A DNA stretch of 64,000 nt from Corynebacterium tuberculostearicum (GTDB taxonomy: Bacteria > Actinomycetota > Actinomycetes > Mycobacteriales > Mycobacteriaceae): positions 682,001 through 746,000 of the forward strand of contig NZ_CP065972.1 in assembly GCF_016127015.1 (NCBI RefSeq), given 5' to 3'. How positions within the stretch are numbered: the first letter of the stretch is position 1; each line of letters begins with the position of its first letter. A program made the translations under genes and the position numbers. The notes beneath the pieces are model-generated. The model searched no databases, had not been told where the DNA came from, and saw only the letters and a program-made list of their open reading frames with translations. Shown here one piece after another: positions 26,633-35,112 of the stretch.

Positions 26633-27562
26633 ATGAGTATCGAAGTTGAAGTCGGCACCAAGGCAATCGTGACCGTTCCTGCCTCTACGGCGAACCTTGG
26701 CCCGGGATATGACACCTTGGGCATGGCGCTGAGCCTGTATGACACGGTCGAGGTAGAGGTCACCACCTCGGGCCTTGTGGTGGAGATTTTCGGCGAGGGT
26801 GCAGAAGACCTGCCGCGCGATGGCTCCCATTTGGTGGTCAAGGCGATTCGCTCCGCGCTTTCGGCAGCCGACGCCACCGTGCCGGGCCTGCGCGTGGTTT
26901 CGCATAATACTATCCCGCAGTCGCGCGGCCTTGGCTCTTCCGCTTCCGCCGCAGTGGCAGGCGTGGCCGCCGGCAATGCGCTGGCGGGAAGCCCCCTGAC
27001 CCAGGAGCAGGTGGTGCAGCTTTCTTCCGCCTTTGAGGGCCATCCCGATAATGCCGCCGCCTCCGTGTTGGGCGACGCCGTGGTGTCGTGGACAAATGTC
27101 CCCGTCGACGGCCATTCTTTGCCGGACTACCGCGCCGCGTCCATCAAGGTGCACGAAGATATCCGCGCCACCGCGCTCGTGCCAGATTTCCACGCCTCCA
27201 CCCAAGCGGTGCGCCGCGTCCTGCCGTCGCACGTGACGCATTCGGATGCGGCGTTCAACGTCTCGCGCACCGCGGTGCAGGTGGCGGCGTTGCAGAACTA
27301 CCCGGATCTCCTGTGGGAGGGAACCCGCGATCGCCTGCATCAGCCGTACCGCGCGGATGTGCTTCCCGTGACCGCGGAGTGGGTGAACCGCCTGCGCAAT
27401 CGCGGCTATGCGGCCTACCTATCCGGCGCCGGTCCCACCGTGATGGTGCTGCACACCGACGACATCGATGAGGGCATTCTTGCCGACGCCCGCGAGCACA
27501 ACCTCCGCGTCATCGATCTCACCGTCGCCGGCCCCGTCAGGGTGGAGCTTACGCAGGCTTAA
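26633..27562 (+). CDS. thrB: Homoserine kinase
   Basis: 309 residues, GHMP kinase family. [17 protein letters not shown] is the N-terminal substrate-binding motif, [14 protein letters not shown] the ATP-binding glycine loop and [11 protein letters not shown] the C-terminal motif. It phosphorylates homoserine for threonine synthesis. The gene lies 24 bp after hom and converges with the ArnR-like gene, overlapping its 3' end by 14 bp. No terminator separates them. Confidence 0.96.
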   Translation: MSIEVEVGTKAIVTVPASTANLGPGYDTLGMALSLYDTVEVEVTTSGLVVEIFGEGAEDLPRDGSHLVVKAIRSALSAADATVPGLRVVSHNTIPQSRGLGSSASAAVAGVAAGNALAGSPLTQEQVVQLSSAFEGHPDNAAASVLGDAVVSWTNVPVDGHSLPDYRAASIKVHEDIRATALVPDFHASTQAVRRVLPSHVTHSDAAFNVSRTAVQVAALQNYPDLLWEGTRDRLHQPYRADVLPVTAEWVNRLRNRGYAAYLSGAGPTVMVLHTDDIDEGILADAREHNLRVIDLTVAGPVRVELTQA

Positions 27563-28208
27563 TCTTTAGCCGGCACACGTTGGGATGCTGGCGCGGCACC
27601 AAGGTAATCGAGGTGGCATCATCGCTGGATTCTTGCAGGAAGCCAGCGTGTACCGCGCACAAAAACGGCGAAGGCTCAAGTCCCGAAGAAACAAACGGGC
27701 AGGCATGGAGCTCGATGTCGGTTGAATCAGGCTTGGTGGCAGGATCAAAGCCCATATCGCGCAGGGTGGCAAAGAGCGTATCGAGCGCGCCATCGGAGGC
27801 GTCGGCACCTGCGGCGCGTGCCCAGCGTCGCCCGATCTCGAGGGCCTTGGTCGAGGCGGCGTCATCAAGCTCTTCCTTATCCGCCAGCATCGTGGTCAGC
27901 ACTTCCACCAAGGTGATGTATTCCTCTGCCACCGCTTTATTATCCGGTACGCGGGCTTGGAAGATGAGGGAGGGGCGCCCGCGGCCCTTACTCGGCGCGG
28001 AGACTACGTTGACGGCCCCAGCGCTGACCAGCTCATCGATGTGTCCGCGGGCGGTGTTGACGTGCATGCCTAGTTCCTCGGCGACGGTGCCGGCCTTGGC
28101 GCCTTCGGGGTGGCGCTGCACAGCGGTGAGCACCTCGCGCTGCTTGGGCGAGAGGTTGAGGGCCTCCGGAAAGAGTTCGGTGGTGGGCCGAGGAAGTGAA
28201 TCAGGCAT
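27549..28208 (-). CDS. arnR: ArnR-like transcriptional regulator, possible Fe-S sensor
   Basis: 219 residues. A winged helix-turn-helix covers ~20-85 ([40 protein letters not shown], then wing GRGRPSL). The C-terminal half has three cysteines, C170, C184 and C212 (C-x13-C-x27-C), comparable to Fe-S regulators of the COG2345/SufR type. Its place immediately after thrB matches C. glutamicum arnR, which represses narKGHJI and hmp in response to nitrogen oxides and oxygen. Here no nar genes follow; modBC, modA and a NirK cluster do. Identity as ArnR rests on position and architecture. An AT-rich TAATAT element lies ~30 bp upstream of the start. Confidence 0.72.
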   Translation of the reverse strand: MPDSLPRPTTELFPEALNLSPKQREVLTAVQRHPEGAKAGTVAEELGMHVNTARGHIDELVSAGAVNVVSAPSKGRGRPSLIFQARVPDNKAVAEEYITLVEVLTTMLADKEELDDAASTKALEIGRRWARAAGADASDGALDTLFATLRDMGFDPATKPDSTDIELHACPFVSSGLEPSPFLCAVHAGFLQESSDDATSITLVPRQHPNVCRLKIKPA

Positions 28209-28246
28209 GGTGAAAATCCGCCTTGGGGTCTGCGAAAACAGAAATA

Positions 28247-30079
28247 TTAGTTGGGGTGGACAAAAACGTTTGCTTTAGACACTGTTAAGGATACGATGTT
28301 ACCCACCCCAACGTCTAAAGCGAACTCGCGGTTTATCGGTACGCACGCCTCTTGGCCGCCCAGATCAACGCGCAGCTGCATCGCCGCGAGACTGGTGGCC
28401 TCGACTGCAAGGACTCGCACCGTCCACTGATTGCACGTCTCCTGCGCGGCGCCAATTGTAGCCGCATGCGGGTCAAAGGTCACCGCCACCTTCTGGCCGG
28501 GCGCAAGAGGCGCATGTTCGGTAGTTGCCAAAACAGCAATATCGCCGCACGCAACTTCTACCGCGGACGCGCCGATCTCGGTTACGGTGCCCTCGAGGCG
28601 GTTAAGACCCGCCAGCGCCGCAACGAAGCCTGTCGGCGGTGCTTCAAGCAGACGCGCGGTTGCGCCGTGCGCCCGCACTTGGCCGGATTCCATGACCAGC
28701 ATGTCCCGCGCCAGGTTCGCAATGTCGAGCGCATCATGGGTCACAAGCAGCGTGGTGCGGTCTGCGCGGGCCGCGTGCAAGAAGCGGCGCCACCTCTCGG
28801 CCGATTTCACGTCGACTGCGGCAAGGGGCTCGTCCACAATCAACACCGCCGGCCGTGCGGCTAGCGCGCGCACCAGCGCCACGTGGGCGGCTTGGCCGCC
28901 GGAGAGGGCGGGAACGGGGACGTCGGCAAGCTCGTGCAATCCCGCTGCCGCCAGGAGCTCCTGCGCACGTACCTTATCGCGGGTGACCATGGCCACCGCC
29001 TCCACGGCCGTCGAGCGCGGCGGCAACCCCGGCCGCTGGGTGAGCAAGACAACGTCGGCGCCCTCCGGGGAGACCTCACCGCCGCTCAGACGCCCAGCAA
29101 TGCGCCCCATCAAGGTCGTCTTGCCGGAACCATTCGGGCCCACTACGGCTGTAATGGCACGCGGAGAAAAATCCGTGCGCACCCCATCGACCTTCACGGA
29201 GACGGCCGGAACCTCAGCGGGTCGGGTGAGCTCGCGCAGCTTGTCGGCGTCGAAGGTGTGCAACTTCCGCGCCCGCGGTTGGTAGTGCCTCCGCCGCAGG
29301 ACAGGCAAGCCTGCCAGCGCCAGGCAGGCTAAGGCCAACCCGATAAGCAGCGCGGAAAGCACGTACGCGCCATCCGCATCGACCTCGCGCTCTAAGTAAA
29401 TGCCTAGCGGCATGGTGCGGGTAACCCCCGGCTGCGAGCCGGCGAAGGTTAGGGTCGTGCCAAATTCGCCCAGCGAACGCGCGAAGGCCAAGACTGCGCC
29501 CGTAGCCAAAGCCGGGGCGATGGACGGCAGGGTGATTTTGCCCAGGACTTCCCACCGGCCCAAGCCCACGCCGCGAGCAGAGGCGAGGATTTCCTGGTCT
29601 AGCTGGCGCAGCGCCGAATCGACCGCCACCACCACAAAGGGCAGCGCCACAAAAGTCTGTGCCATAACGACTCCGGGGAAGGCGAAAGCGAAGTGGATAC
29701 CCAGGGCGTCGAGAAGCGGGGCCAGATACCCCTTCCGGCCGAAAGCTGCGGTAAGTGCCAAGCCGCCCACCACCGGTGGCATGGCCAGAGGGAGGTAGAC
29801 CAAGAGGCGTACTACGGCGCTGCCGCGGCCGAGCTGCTGCACCCACAGGGCCAGCCCCAAACCCAGCACGAGCGCAAGGACCATGGATTGGAAGGCGGCT
29901 GCCACTGAGATGAGTAGCATGTCTCGGATCTCGTCACGCGCGAGGTAGTCGCCGATGCGCTCCCACGGCACGCGCCGGCCAAGGGCGGCAACGGGGACGA
30001 TGATGGTGGCTACCGCAATGAGGCCAATGAGGCCGATAAGAAGCGGGGCTTTGGGGCGAATGGGCTGGGGTGCGGACAT
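28247..30079 (-). CDS. Fused molybdate ABC transporter permease-ATPase (ModB-ModC)
   Basis: 610 residues joining two usual genes. Residues ~1-260 are a ModB/CysT-type permease with about five to six helices and the EAA loop ASARGVGLGRWEVLGKITLP. After a short linker, residues ~290-480 are the ModC ATPase: Walker A VGPNGSGKTT, signature LSGGQAAHVALVRALA, Walker B VLIVDEPLAAVD and switch LLVTHDA. The C-terminus (~490-610) looks like a molybdate-binding TOBE pair. It starts 3 bp after modA. It imports molybdate for the cofactor genes encoded 5 kb away. The fused form is less common than separate modB and modC. Confidence 0.93.
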   Translation of the reverse strand: MSAPQPIRPKAPLLIGLIGLIAVATIIVPVAALGRRVPWERIGDYLARDEIRDMLLISVAAAFQSMVLALVLGLGLALWVQQLGRGSAVVRLLVYLPLAMPPVVGGLALTAAFGRKGYLAPLLDALGIHFAFAFPGVVMAQTFVALPFVVVAVDSALRQLDQEILASARGVGLGRWEVLGKITLPSIAPALATGAVLAFARSLGEFGTTLTFAGSQPGVTRTMPLGIYLEREVDADGAYVLSALLIGLALACLALAGLPVLRRRHYQPRARKLHTFDADKLRELTRPAEVPAVSVKVDGVRTDFSPRAITAVVGPNGSGKTTLMGRIAGRLSGGEVSPEGADVVLLTQRPGLPPRSTAVEAVAMVTRDKVRAQELLAAAGLHELADVPVPALSGGQAAHVALVRALAARPAVLIVDEPLAAVDVKSAERWRRFLHAARADRTTLLVTHDALDIANLARDMLVMESGQVRAHGATARLLEAPPTGFVAALAGLNRLEGTVTEIGASAVEVACGDIAVLATTEHAPLAPGQKVAVTFDPHAATIGAAQETCNQWTVRVLAVEATSLAAMQLRVDLGGQEACVPINREFALDVGVGNIVSLTVSKANVFVHPN

Positions 30080-30082
30080 AGC

Positions 30083-30847
30083 CTACTCCGCCGGGGTGAA
30101 GCCGCGGTCGCGCCAGGTGGAAGCAAAGTCGCCGCTCAAGATATCGAGCACCGCGCGAGCCTGGTCAGGGTGGGATGCTTCCGCGGTCACGGCGCCCATA
30201 ATCTGGTTAGTGAATTTCTCCGCGCCGGGAATGTCAATCACCTCGACATCGTCGCCGGCCGCGGTGGCATCGGTGGAATAGACCCACCCAGCATCCGCCT
30301 CGCCCGAGGCTACCTTTCCTAACACGTCTGCTACCTGGCGCTCTTGGGAGGAAGGATGGACGTCAAGGCGCTTATCGTCGATGATCTGGGAGGAAATATC
30401 GCCGCAGGGAACGTGGGGATCGCACAGCACGAAGTGATCGGAGTGGGGAAGATCCTCCACTGACTGGATTCCTGCCGGGTTGCCCTTGGGTACGACCATG
30501 ACCATGACATTGGTGGCAAGCACTTCGGGCGCGGTAACCGTGCCATCCTGGACCGCCTTATCCATGGTCTTCTTTGATGCCGTGAGGAGAAGATCGGCCG
30601 GGGCGCCCTCGCGCAGCTTGCTCACGAGATCGGAGGAGCCGCCATTGTCAAAGCTCAGATTCACTGGCGGCTCGAGCTGGCCTGCGCGTTGAGTGAGTTT
30701 CTCATTGATGACGCGGGTGGAGGACGCCGCCAAGACATTAAGCGTAGGAGCATCCGCGTCCTGGGCGGAGGTCGTTGACGTTGGGGGAGCGCAGGATGTA
30801 AGGGCGAATGCGATGGCGGCGAGGAGTGCGGCGGCGCTCTTCTTCAT
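30083..30847 (-). CDS. modA: Molybdate-binding lipoprotein
   Basis: 254 residues. The lipobox LTSCAPP after a basic/hydrophobic N-terminus indicates a lipoprotein anchored outside the membrane. The mature part shows ModA features: LNVLAASSTRVINEKL, LSFDNGGSSDLVSKLREGAPADLLLT (quoted in part, residues ~60-90) and GEADAGWVYSTDA. It captures molybdate and passes it to the fused transporter. GAAGGAG lies 9-10 bp upstream of ATG. A palindrome 35-47 bp upstream of the start may be an operator. Confidence 0.93.
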   Translation of the reverse strand: MKKSAAALLAAIAFALTSCAPPTSTTSAQDADAPTLNVLAASSTRVINEKLTQRAGQLEPPVNLSFDNGGSSDLVSKLREGAPADLLLTASKKTMDKAVQDGTVTAPEVLATNVMVMVVPKGNPAGIQSVEDLPHSDHFVLCDPHVPCGDISSQIIDDKRLDVHPSSQERQVADVLGKVASGEADAGWVYSTDATAAGDDVEVIDIPGAEKFTNQIMGAVTAEASHPDQARAVLDILSGDFASTWRDRGFTPAE

Positions 30848-30881
30848 CTGCGGAGGGCTCCTTCTACAGCGGTAGTGTGAC

Positions 30882-30894
30882 CTATCCAGGATAG
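30882..30894. promoter_or_regulatory. Palindrome upstream of modA
   Basis: CTATCC-A-GGATAG, perfect 6-bp arms about one base, 35 to 47 bp before the modA start codon. Position suits an operator for a molybdate- or redox-responsive regulator. Which protein binds is unknown. Confidence 0.45.
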
Positions 30895-30913
30895 CCCTCC
30901 GCCCCGCGAAGGT

Positions 30914-31174
30914 TTAGCTCACGCGGGTGAACTTGATGTGGAAGTCGTTTTCTTCTTCCTTGAGGTAGTCCAGCTCGAATTTTTCCTCGCGAGCCTCGAC
31001 TTCCTTGAGCAGTGGAACTGGATTATGCGGAGCGATGAGGATCATGGATTCGCCCACGTTGAGGGTGCCCAGCGCGCCATGGATGGCGCCGTGGCGAACG
31101 GCGTGCGGAATTTCGGAGGCGTTCAGAGTAGGGATGGAGTGCGGCTTATTGGCATCGGAAATGGGCAGTTGCAT
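30914..31174 (-). CDS. DUF2249 domain protein
   Basis: 86 residues. The sequence HGAIHGALGTLNVGESMIL, APHNPVPLLKEVEARE and FELDYLKEEE follows the DUF2249 pattern, a small TusA-like alpha/beta domain found beside denitrification and NO-stress genes in many bacteria. An AAAGGACC ribosome-binding site lies 7-9 bp upstream. It is divergent from the NirK cluster with only 65 bp between them, suggesting shared control. Molecular role unknown. Confidence 0.8.
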   Translation of the reverse strand: MQLPISDANKPHSIPTLNASEIPHAVRHGAIHGALGTLNVGESMILIAPHNPVPLLKEVEAREEKFELDYLKEEENDFHIKFTRVS

Positions 31175-31239
31175 TGCGAGTGGTCCTTTCTTAAGGGGGC
31201 GAGTTTCGCTCTGCTAGCAATATTAGTACGATAAAACCC

Positions 31240-32319
31240 GTGCAAAATAATAGCGTGGCGCATCGCTTCATCTTCCTCGCCTTCGCAGGCCTATCGCTGC
31301 TGGTAGGCCTAGCTGCGGGCGCCACTCTTTTGGGGTTGACCGCCACCCCCGGCGCGTCCTTTGCCGCCGACCACGGACCGCTCATGGTCTTCGGCTTCGT
31401 GGGCGGAGCCATCGGACTGGAGCGCACCGTCGCTGTGCGCACCTCGTGGGCATGGGCCGGGCCCGTATGCCACGTTGCCGGCGTGCTGGGCATTCTCGCC
31501 GGCCTGCCGCGAGCGGTCCCCGCAGTGTGTTTTGCCGTCAGCTTCCTTGTGCTTGGCTTCATTTACGCCACCATCTATCGCCGCCAGGCGAGCCTCGCGA
31601 TCCTGGTGCAGGCAGCAGGCGTTATCGGGGGAGTATCAGCCGCTGCACTGTGGGCCATGGGCCCGGGGTTCGCTGCGGCGATGCCGTTGTGTGTCCTCTA
31701 CGCCGTGGCCACCATCATCGGCGAGCGCATGGAACTAGCGCGCGTCACCATGGCCGGAACCCGCGCCGAAAACCACCTGACCCTCCTAGTTCTGGGGCTG
31801 GCGGCGGCCAGCGTCATCTACGTGCTTGCCCCTGCAGTGGGCTATCGCGCCATGGGCTTGGTGCTCATCGCCATCGCAGCGGCCACCGCGCGGGTAGACG
31901 TGGCCAAGAATCTGGTGCGCTCTCACGGCCTGCCGCGCTACTCGGCGGCGTGCATGTTGGCCGGCTACGGCTGGCTCGCTCTAGGCGGCTACCTCTGGCT
32001 GCTGCACGGACAGTCCACCGGCTTTGCCTATGATGCCTCAGTGCATGCCATCTTCTTGGGCTTTGTCATGTCCATGATTTTCGCGCACGCTCCTATCATC
32101 TTCACCTCCGTTATCCGCCGCCGATTGCCGTATCACCCGGTGCTCTATGTGCCGGTGGTGCTCTTACATGGCGGCCTCGCATTGCGCATTCTTGCCGATT
32201 GCGTCGAGCACACCACTGCCCTCTACACCGGCGGGGTGGTTACGATAATCGCGGTGTTAGTTTTTCTCGCTTGTGGCATTGCCTTGACCGGAAAGGAGGC
32301 GCGACGTGCGCATTCATGA
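31240..32319 (+). CDS. Polytopic membrane protein, NnrS-like
   Basis: 359 residues from GTG, about 11-12 hydrophobic segments. HGPLMVFGFVGGAIGLERT near the N-terminus and HAIFLGFVMSMIFAHAPII in the second half place several histidines in membrane helices, as in NnrS haem-copper proteins linked to nitric oxide and denitrification. No Shine-Dalgarno is evident and a TACGAT element lies 7 bp before the GTG, so the mRNA may be leaderless. It overlaps the next gene by 14 bp and forms an operon with the nitrite reductase. NnrS membership is a similarity judgement, not proven. Confidence 0.6.
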   Translation: MQNNSVAHRFIFLAFAGLSLLVGLAAGATLLGLTATPGASFAADHGPLMVFGFVGGAIGLERTVAVRTSWAWAGPVCHVAGVLGILAGLPRAVPAVCFAVSFLVLGFIYATIYRRQASLAILVQAAGVIGGVSAAALWAMGPGFAAAMPLCVLYAVATIIGERMELARVTMAGTRAENHLTLLVLGLAAASVIYVLAPAVGYRAMGLVLIAIAAATARVDVAKNLVRSHGLPRYSAACMLAGYGWLALGGYLWLLHGQSTGFAYDASVHAIFLGFVMSMIFAHAPIIFTSVIRRRLPYHPVLYVPVVLLHGGLALRILADCVEHTTALYTGGVVTIIAVLVFLACGIALTGKEARRAHS

Positions 32320-33484
32320 CGTGTCCCTGGCCGCGCGCGGCCGTTGGCATACCCTGAGCGCCGCCATTATTGGCCTGTGGATCTTTATTGGCCTCGGCGT
32401 TCTCATTGCCGCATCCTTGGGCGCTCCTGTGGTGTGGTGGGATATCATCCACCCCTTTACCATTGGCGCTCTGACCACGGCGATCATCGTCTTTTCCACC
32501 CATTTCACTGAGGCGTTGACCCGGACTGCGGGTGGGGACTATCGGGGCGTCGGCAGTCGCGTGGGCCTAGTGCAGCTCGGGCTAATCCTGCTGCTCATTG
32601 ATAGGGCGGGGTATGACTGGGGCCCGCTTGCCGACGCCGCCTCTGCCCTCATCATCGCCGCCCTCACCTGGCACCTGTGGTTCGTCGCGCGGCGCCTACG
32701 CGGCTCACTGTCTGGTTCTTTTGCCGTGACCGTGCCTTTTTATATCGCGGCGGCCGTGTTCATGATTGCCTCCGTGGTGCTTGTCATCCTCAGCGGTAAT
32801 GGGGTAGGCGAGTATTCCCTCCTCGTCGGTGCCCATTCGCGCGGCATGATCTGGGGCTTCGCGTGGCTTACCGTCATCGGCACGGTGGTCACGTTGCTCC
32901 CCACACTATCGGCGACCGCGATTTCACCCACTGCTCGCGCGCGGTGTACTCGCGCACTCATCGTGCACTGCGTTGGCTTGTCCTTGGCGATGGCGCTATA
33001 CGCGGTGGGCCTTACCCGCGTCGCAGGCGTGGCGCAACTGCTCGTGGTCCTCGCGGCGGTGCTCGTCATCCAGCCGGTGCTTGCCACCGTCATGGGCCGC
33101 TCGCCGCGGCTGACCACCGCCACCGTGGCTGTTATCGCCGGACTGCTGTGGATGTTGGCGCTGTGTGCCGGCGACGCCATTTCCGCAGCGGTGGGCGCTT
33201 ACCCGCGCACCATCACGCTGGTTTTGCTGCCCGCCTTCCTCGGTGCCGGCCTCTTGCAGTTGGTCACCGGAGTCCTTCACCACTTGTTACCCATCCTTAC
33301 CGGCGCACGTCCTGATACCACCGAGCGCACCGGCTACGCCCGTCTGCTGCTCATCAACGTGGGCGGACTGCTGACATTGCTAGGCGCTACCGTGGCCGGG
33401 CTTATCATGATGGGGATAGGCCTTGCCACCAACGTTATTGCCGTTGGCCGAGCCATCTACCTACAGAAAAGACTGGAGAGTTAA
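32306..33484 (+). CDS. Polytopic membrane protein associated with nitrite reductase
   Basis: 392 residues from GTG, about 12 membrane helices. Histidines lie at helix positions in WWDIIHPFTIGALTT, FSTHFTEAL, GAHSRGMIWGFAW and GVLHHLLPILTG, so a haem or copper centre is possible. It overlaps the preceding gene by 14 bp and ends exactly one base before the NirK ATG, implying translational coupling and a joint role, perhaps quinol-linked electron supply to NirK or NO handling. Similar membrane domains accompany copper nitrite reductases in other actinobacteria as I recall. No enzymatic motif could be confirmed. Confidence 0.6.
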   Translation: MRIHDVSLAARGRWHTLSAAIIGLWIFIGLGVLIAASLGAPVVWWDIIHPFTIGALTTAIIVFSTHFTEALTRTAGGDYRGVGSRVGLVQLGLILLLIDRAGYDWGPLADAASALIIAALTWHLWFVARRLRGSLSGSFAVTVPFYIAAAVFMIASVVLVILSGNGVGEYSLLVGAHSRGMIWGFAWLTVIGTVVTLLPTLSATAISPTARARCTRALIVHCVGLSLAMALYAVGLTRVAGVAQLLVVLAAVLVIQPVLATVMGRSPRLTTATVAVIAGLLWMLALCAGDAISAAVGAYPRTITLVLLPAFLGAGLLQLVTGVLHHLLPILTGARPDTTERTGYARLLLINVGGLLTLLGATVAGLIMMGIGLATNVIAVGRAIYLQKRLES

Positions 33485-34852
33485 ATGCTGAGCGTTTCTT
33501 CCTCACAACCTGCGGAAAAACCCGCGCCGAAGGATTCATCGTGGGCCTCGTGGCTGCTCATCGGCATAGCGCTGGCGGCGGTCATCGCGCTCGCGGTGGT
33601 CAATTCCACCGGCAAGGGCACGGAGTCTGCCGCACCGGTATCCTCTGGCGAAACGCAGACCATTGACGTGGGCGTGGATGGTATGGCCTTTACCCCCTCG
33701 TCCATCGACATCGAGCCCGGCACCCACCTGGTGGTCAACTTCACCAACTCCGGCGACCAAGTCCATGACCTTAAGATTGGCGACGCCGAAACCGGCCGCG
33801 TTGACCCCGGCGAGACCGTCCAACTCGACGCCGGAGTCATCGACTCCTCCGAGGAAGGCTATTGCACCATCGCCGGCCACAAGATGCAGGGCATGACCTT
33901 CCAGGTCAACGTGGGAGGCGGCGCCGCTGCGGGACATGACCATGCGGTGTCCTCAGCTAGCAATCCGCACGTAGACGTGCCAACTGCCGCCGAACTCGGC
34001 GCACAGCGCGACGATTTTTCCGCCTTTGACGCCACCTTGCAGCCGGCCGCTGAGACGAAGACGCACAAAGAGACCTGGACGATGACCGAGGAAGTCGTGG
34101 AGGTCGCCCCCGGCATCAAGCAGATGCGTTGGCTCTTCAACGGCCAAGCCCCGGGGCCCACCCTGCGTGGCAAGGTGGGCGATAAGTTCGAAATCACCAT
34201 CAAGAACGAGGGCTCCATGGCCCACTCCATTGACTTCCACGCCGGCGAGGTCAACCCAGATAAGACCATGAAATCCATCCAGCCGGGCGAGGAATTGACC
34301 TACAAGTTCACCGCGAACCGCTCCGGCATCTGGATGTATCACTGCTCCACGATGCCCATGTCCCTTCACATCGCCAACGGCATGGCCGGCAATGTCATCA
34401 TCGATCCGCCGAACCTCAAGCCCGCTGACGCGGAGTATAACTTCATGGCTACCGATGTCTTCCTGGGCGAGGAATCCACCGGCGCCGATGCCCAGCGCGT
34501 TGCCGACGGCCGCTTCGACCTGATGGCCTTCAATTACTACCCTGGCCAATATGACGCAGAGCCCATCAAAGCCAAGGTAGGCGATACCGTCCGCTTGTGG
34601 TTGACCAACTTAGGCCCCGACCAGCCGCTGAGCTTCCACGCTGTGGGCGAGCAATTCGATACCGCCTACAAGGAAGGCGCCTACCTCATCAAGAATGAGG
34701 ACTCGACCGGCTCGCAAGCCCTGGACCTCCTCCCGGCGCAAGGAGGATTCGTCGAGATGACCTTCAACGAGCCCGGTACTTATTCCTTTGTCAATCACAT
34801 CATGACTAACGCGGAGAAGGGCCAGCACGGCAAGTTCATCGTCACCGAGTAG
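33485..34852 (+). CDS. nirK: Membrane-anchored three-cupredoxin copper nitrite reductase
   Basis: 455 residues. One N-terminal membrane helix (~22-40), then an extra cupredoxin domain with type 1 copper ligands His94, Cys127, His132 and Met137 (C-x4-H-x4-M), a His-containing linker (GHDHAV), and the two-domain NirK core. Core residues all match: AHSIDFH gives type 1 His247, catalytic Asp250 and type 2 His252; YHC gives His286 and Cys287; His295 and Met300 complete type 1; SFHAVGE gives catalytic His385; FVNHIM gives type 2 His438. The enzyme reduces nitrite to nitric oxide outside the membrane. The fused cupredoxin probably shuttles electrons to the core. Last gene of the operon, followed by repeats. 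Confidence 0.93.
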   Translation: MLSVSSSQPAEKPAPKDSSWASWLLIGIALAAVIALAVVNSTGKGTESAAPVSSGETQTIDVGVDGMAFTPSSIDIEPGTHLVVNFTNSGDQVHDLKIGDAETGRVDPGETVQLDAGVIDSSEEGYCTIAGHKMQGMTFQVNVGGGAAAGHDHAVSSASNPHVDVPTAAELGAQRDDFSAFDATLQPAAETKTHKETWTMTEEVVEVAPGIKQMRWLFNGQAPGPTLRGKVGDKFEITIKNEGSMAHSIDFHAGEVNPDKTMKSIQPGEELTYKFTANRSGIWMYHCSTMPMSLHIANGMAGNVIIDPPNLKPADAEYNFMATDVFLGEESTGADAQRVADGRFDLMAFNYYPGQYDAEPIKAKVGDTVRLWLTNLGPDQPLSFHAVGEQFDTAYKEGAYLIKNEDSTGSQALDLLPAQGGFVEMTFNEPGTYSFVNHIMTNAEKGQHGKFIVTE

Positions 34853-34877
34853 CCCTCCCGCGGTTCGGCCCCTCCCG

Positions 34878-35112
34878 CCCTTTGCGCTCACCAGCGACCG
34901 TTCGTGGTCACATTTGGTGCCCACCGTGAGCGCGAAGGGCGGGTTTCTGTATTGACGCGAGATCGTCCACCCTTCGCGCTCACGGAGGCGGCGATTTCGC
35001 GCTTGCTGCGGCTCTCAGTGAGCGCGAAGGGTTGGGAGGTAGCCGCTCGTCCCTTGGCGCTCACGGGCGGAGGCGGTTGGTTAGGTCAGCGGCTGCCGGT
35101 GAGCGCGAAGGG
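34878..35112. repeat. Six copies of a 14-bp repeat in alternating orientation
   Basis: The unit GTGAGCGCGAAGGG occurs forward at 34926-34939, 35018-35031 and 35099-35112, and reversed at 34878-34891 (one change), 34970-34983 and 35051-35064 (one change). Orientation alternates strictly, so neighbouring copies can pair into hairpins, like REP/BIME elements. The array fills the gap between nirK and mobA; the last copy lies inside the mobA 3' end and encodes part of its last residues. It may end transcription from both sides. It is not CRISPR: spacing is uneven and orientation flips. Confidence 0.85.

Noticed and set aside
34878..35112. CRISPR array
   Set aside because: Repeats are only 14 bp, alternate in orientation, have uneven short spacers, and no cas genes are near.
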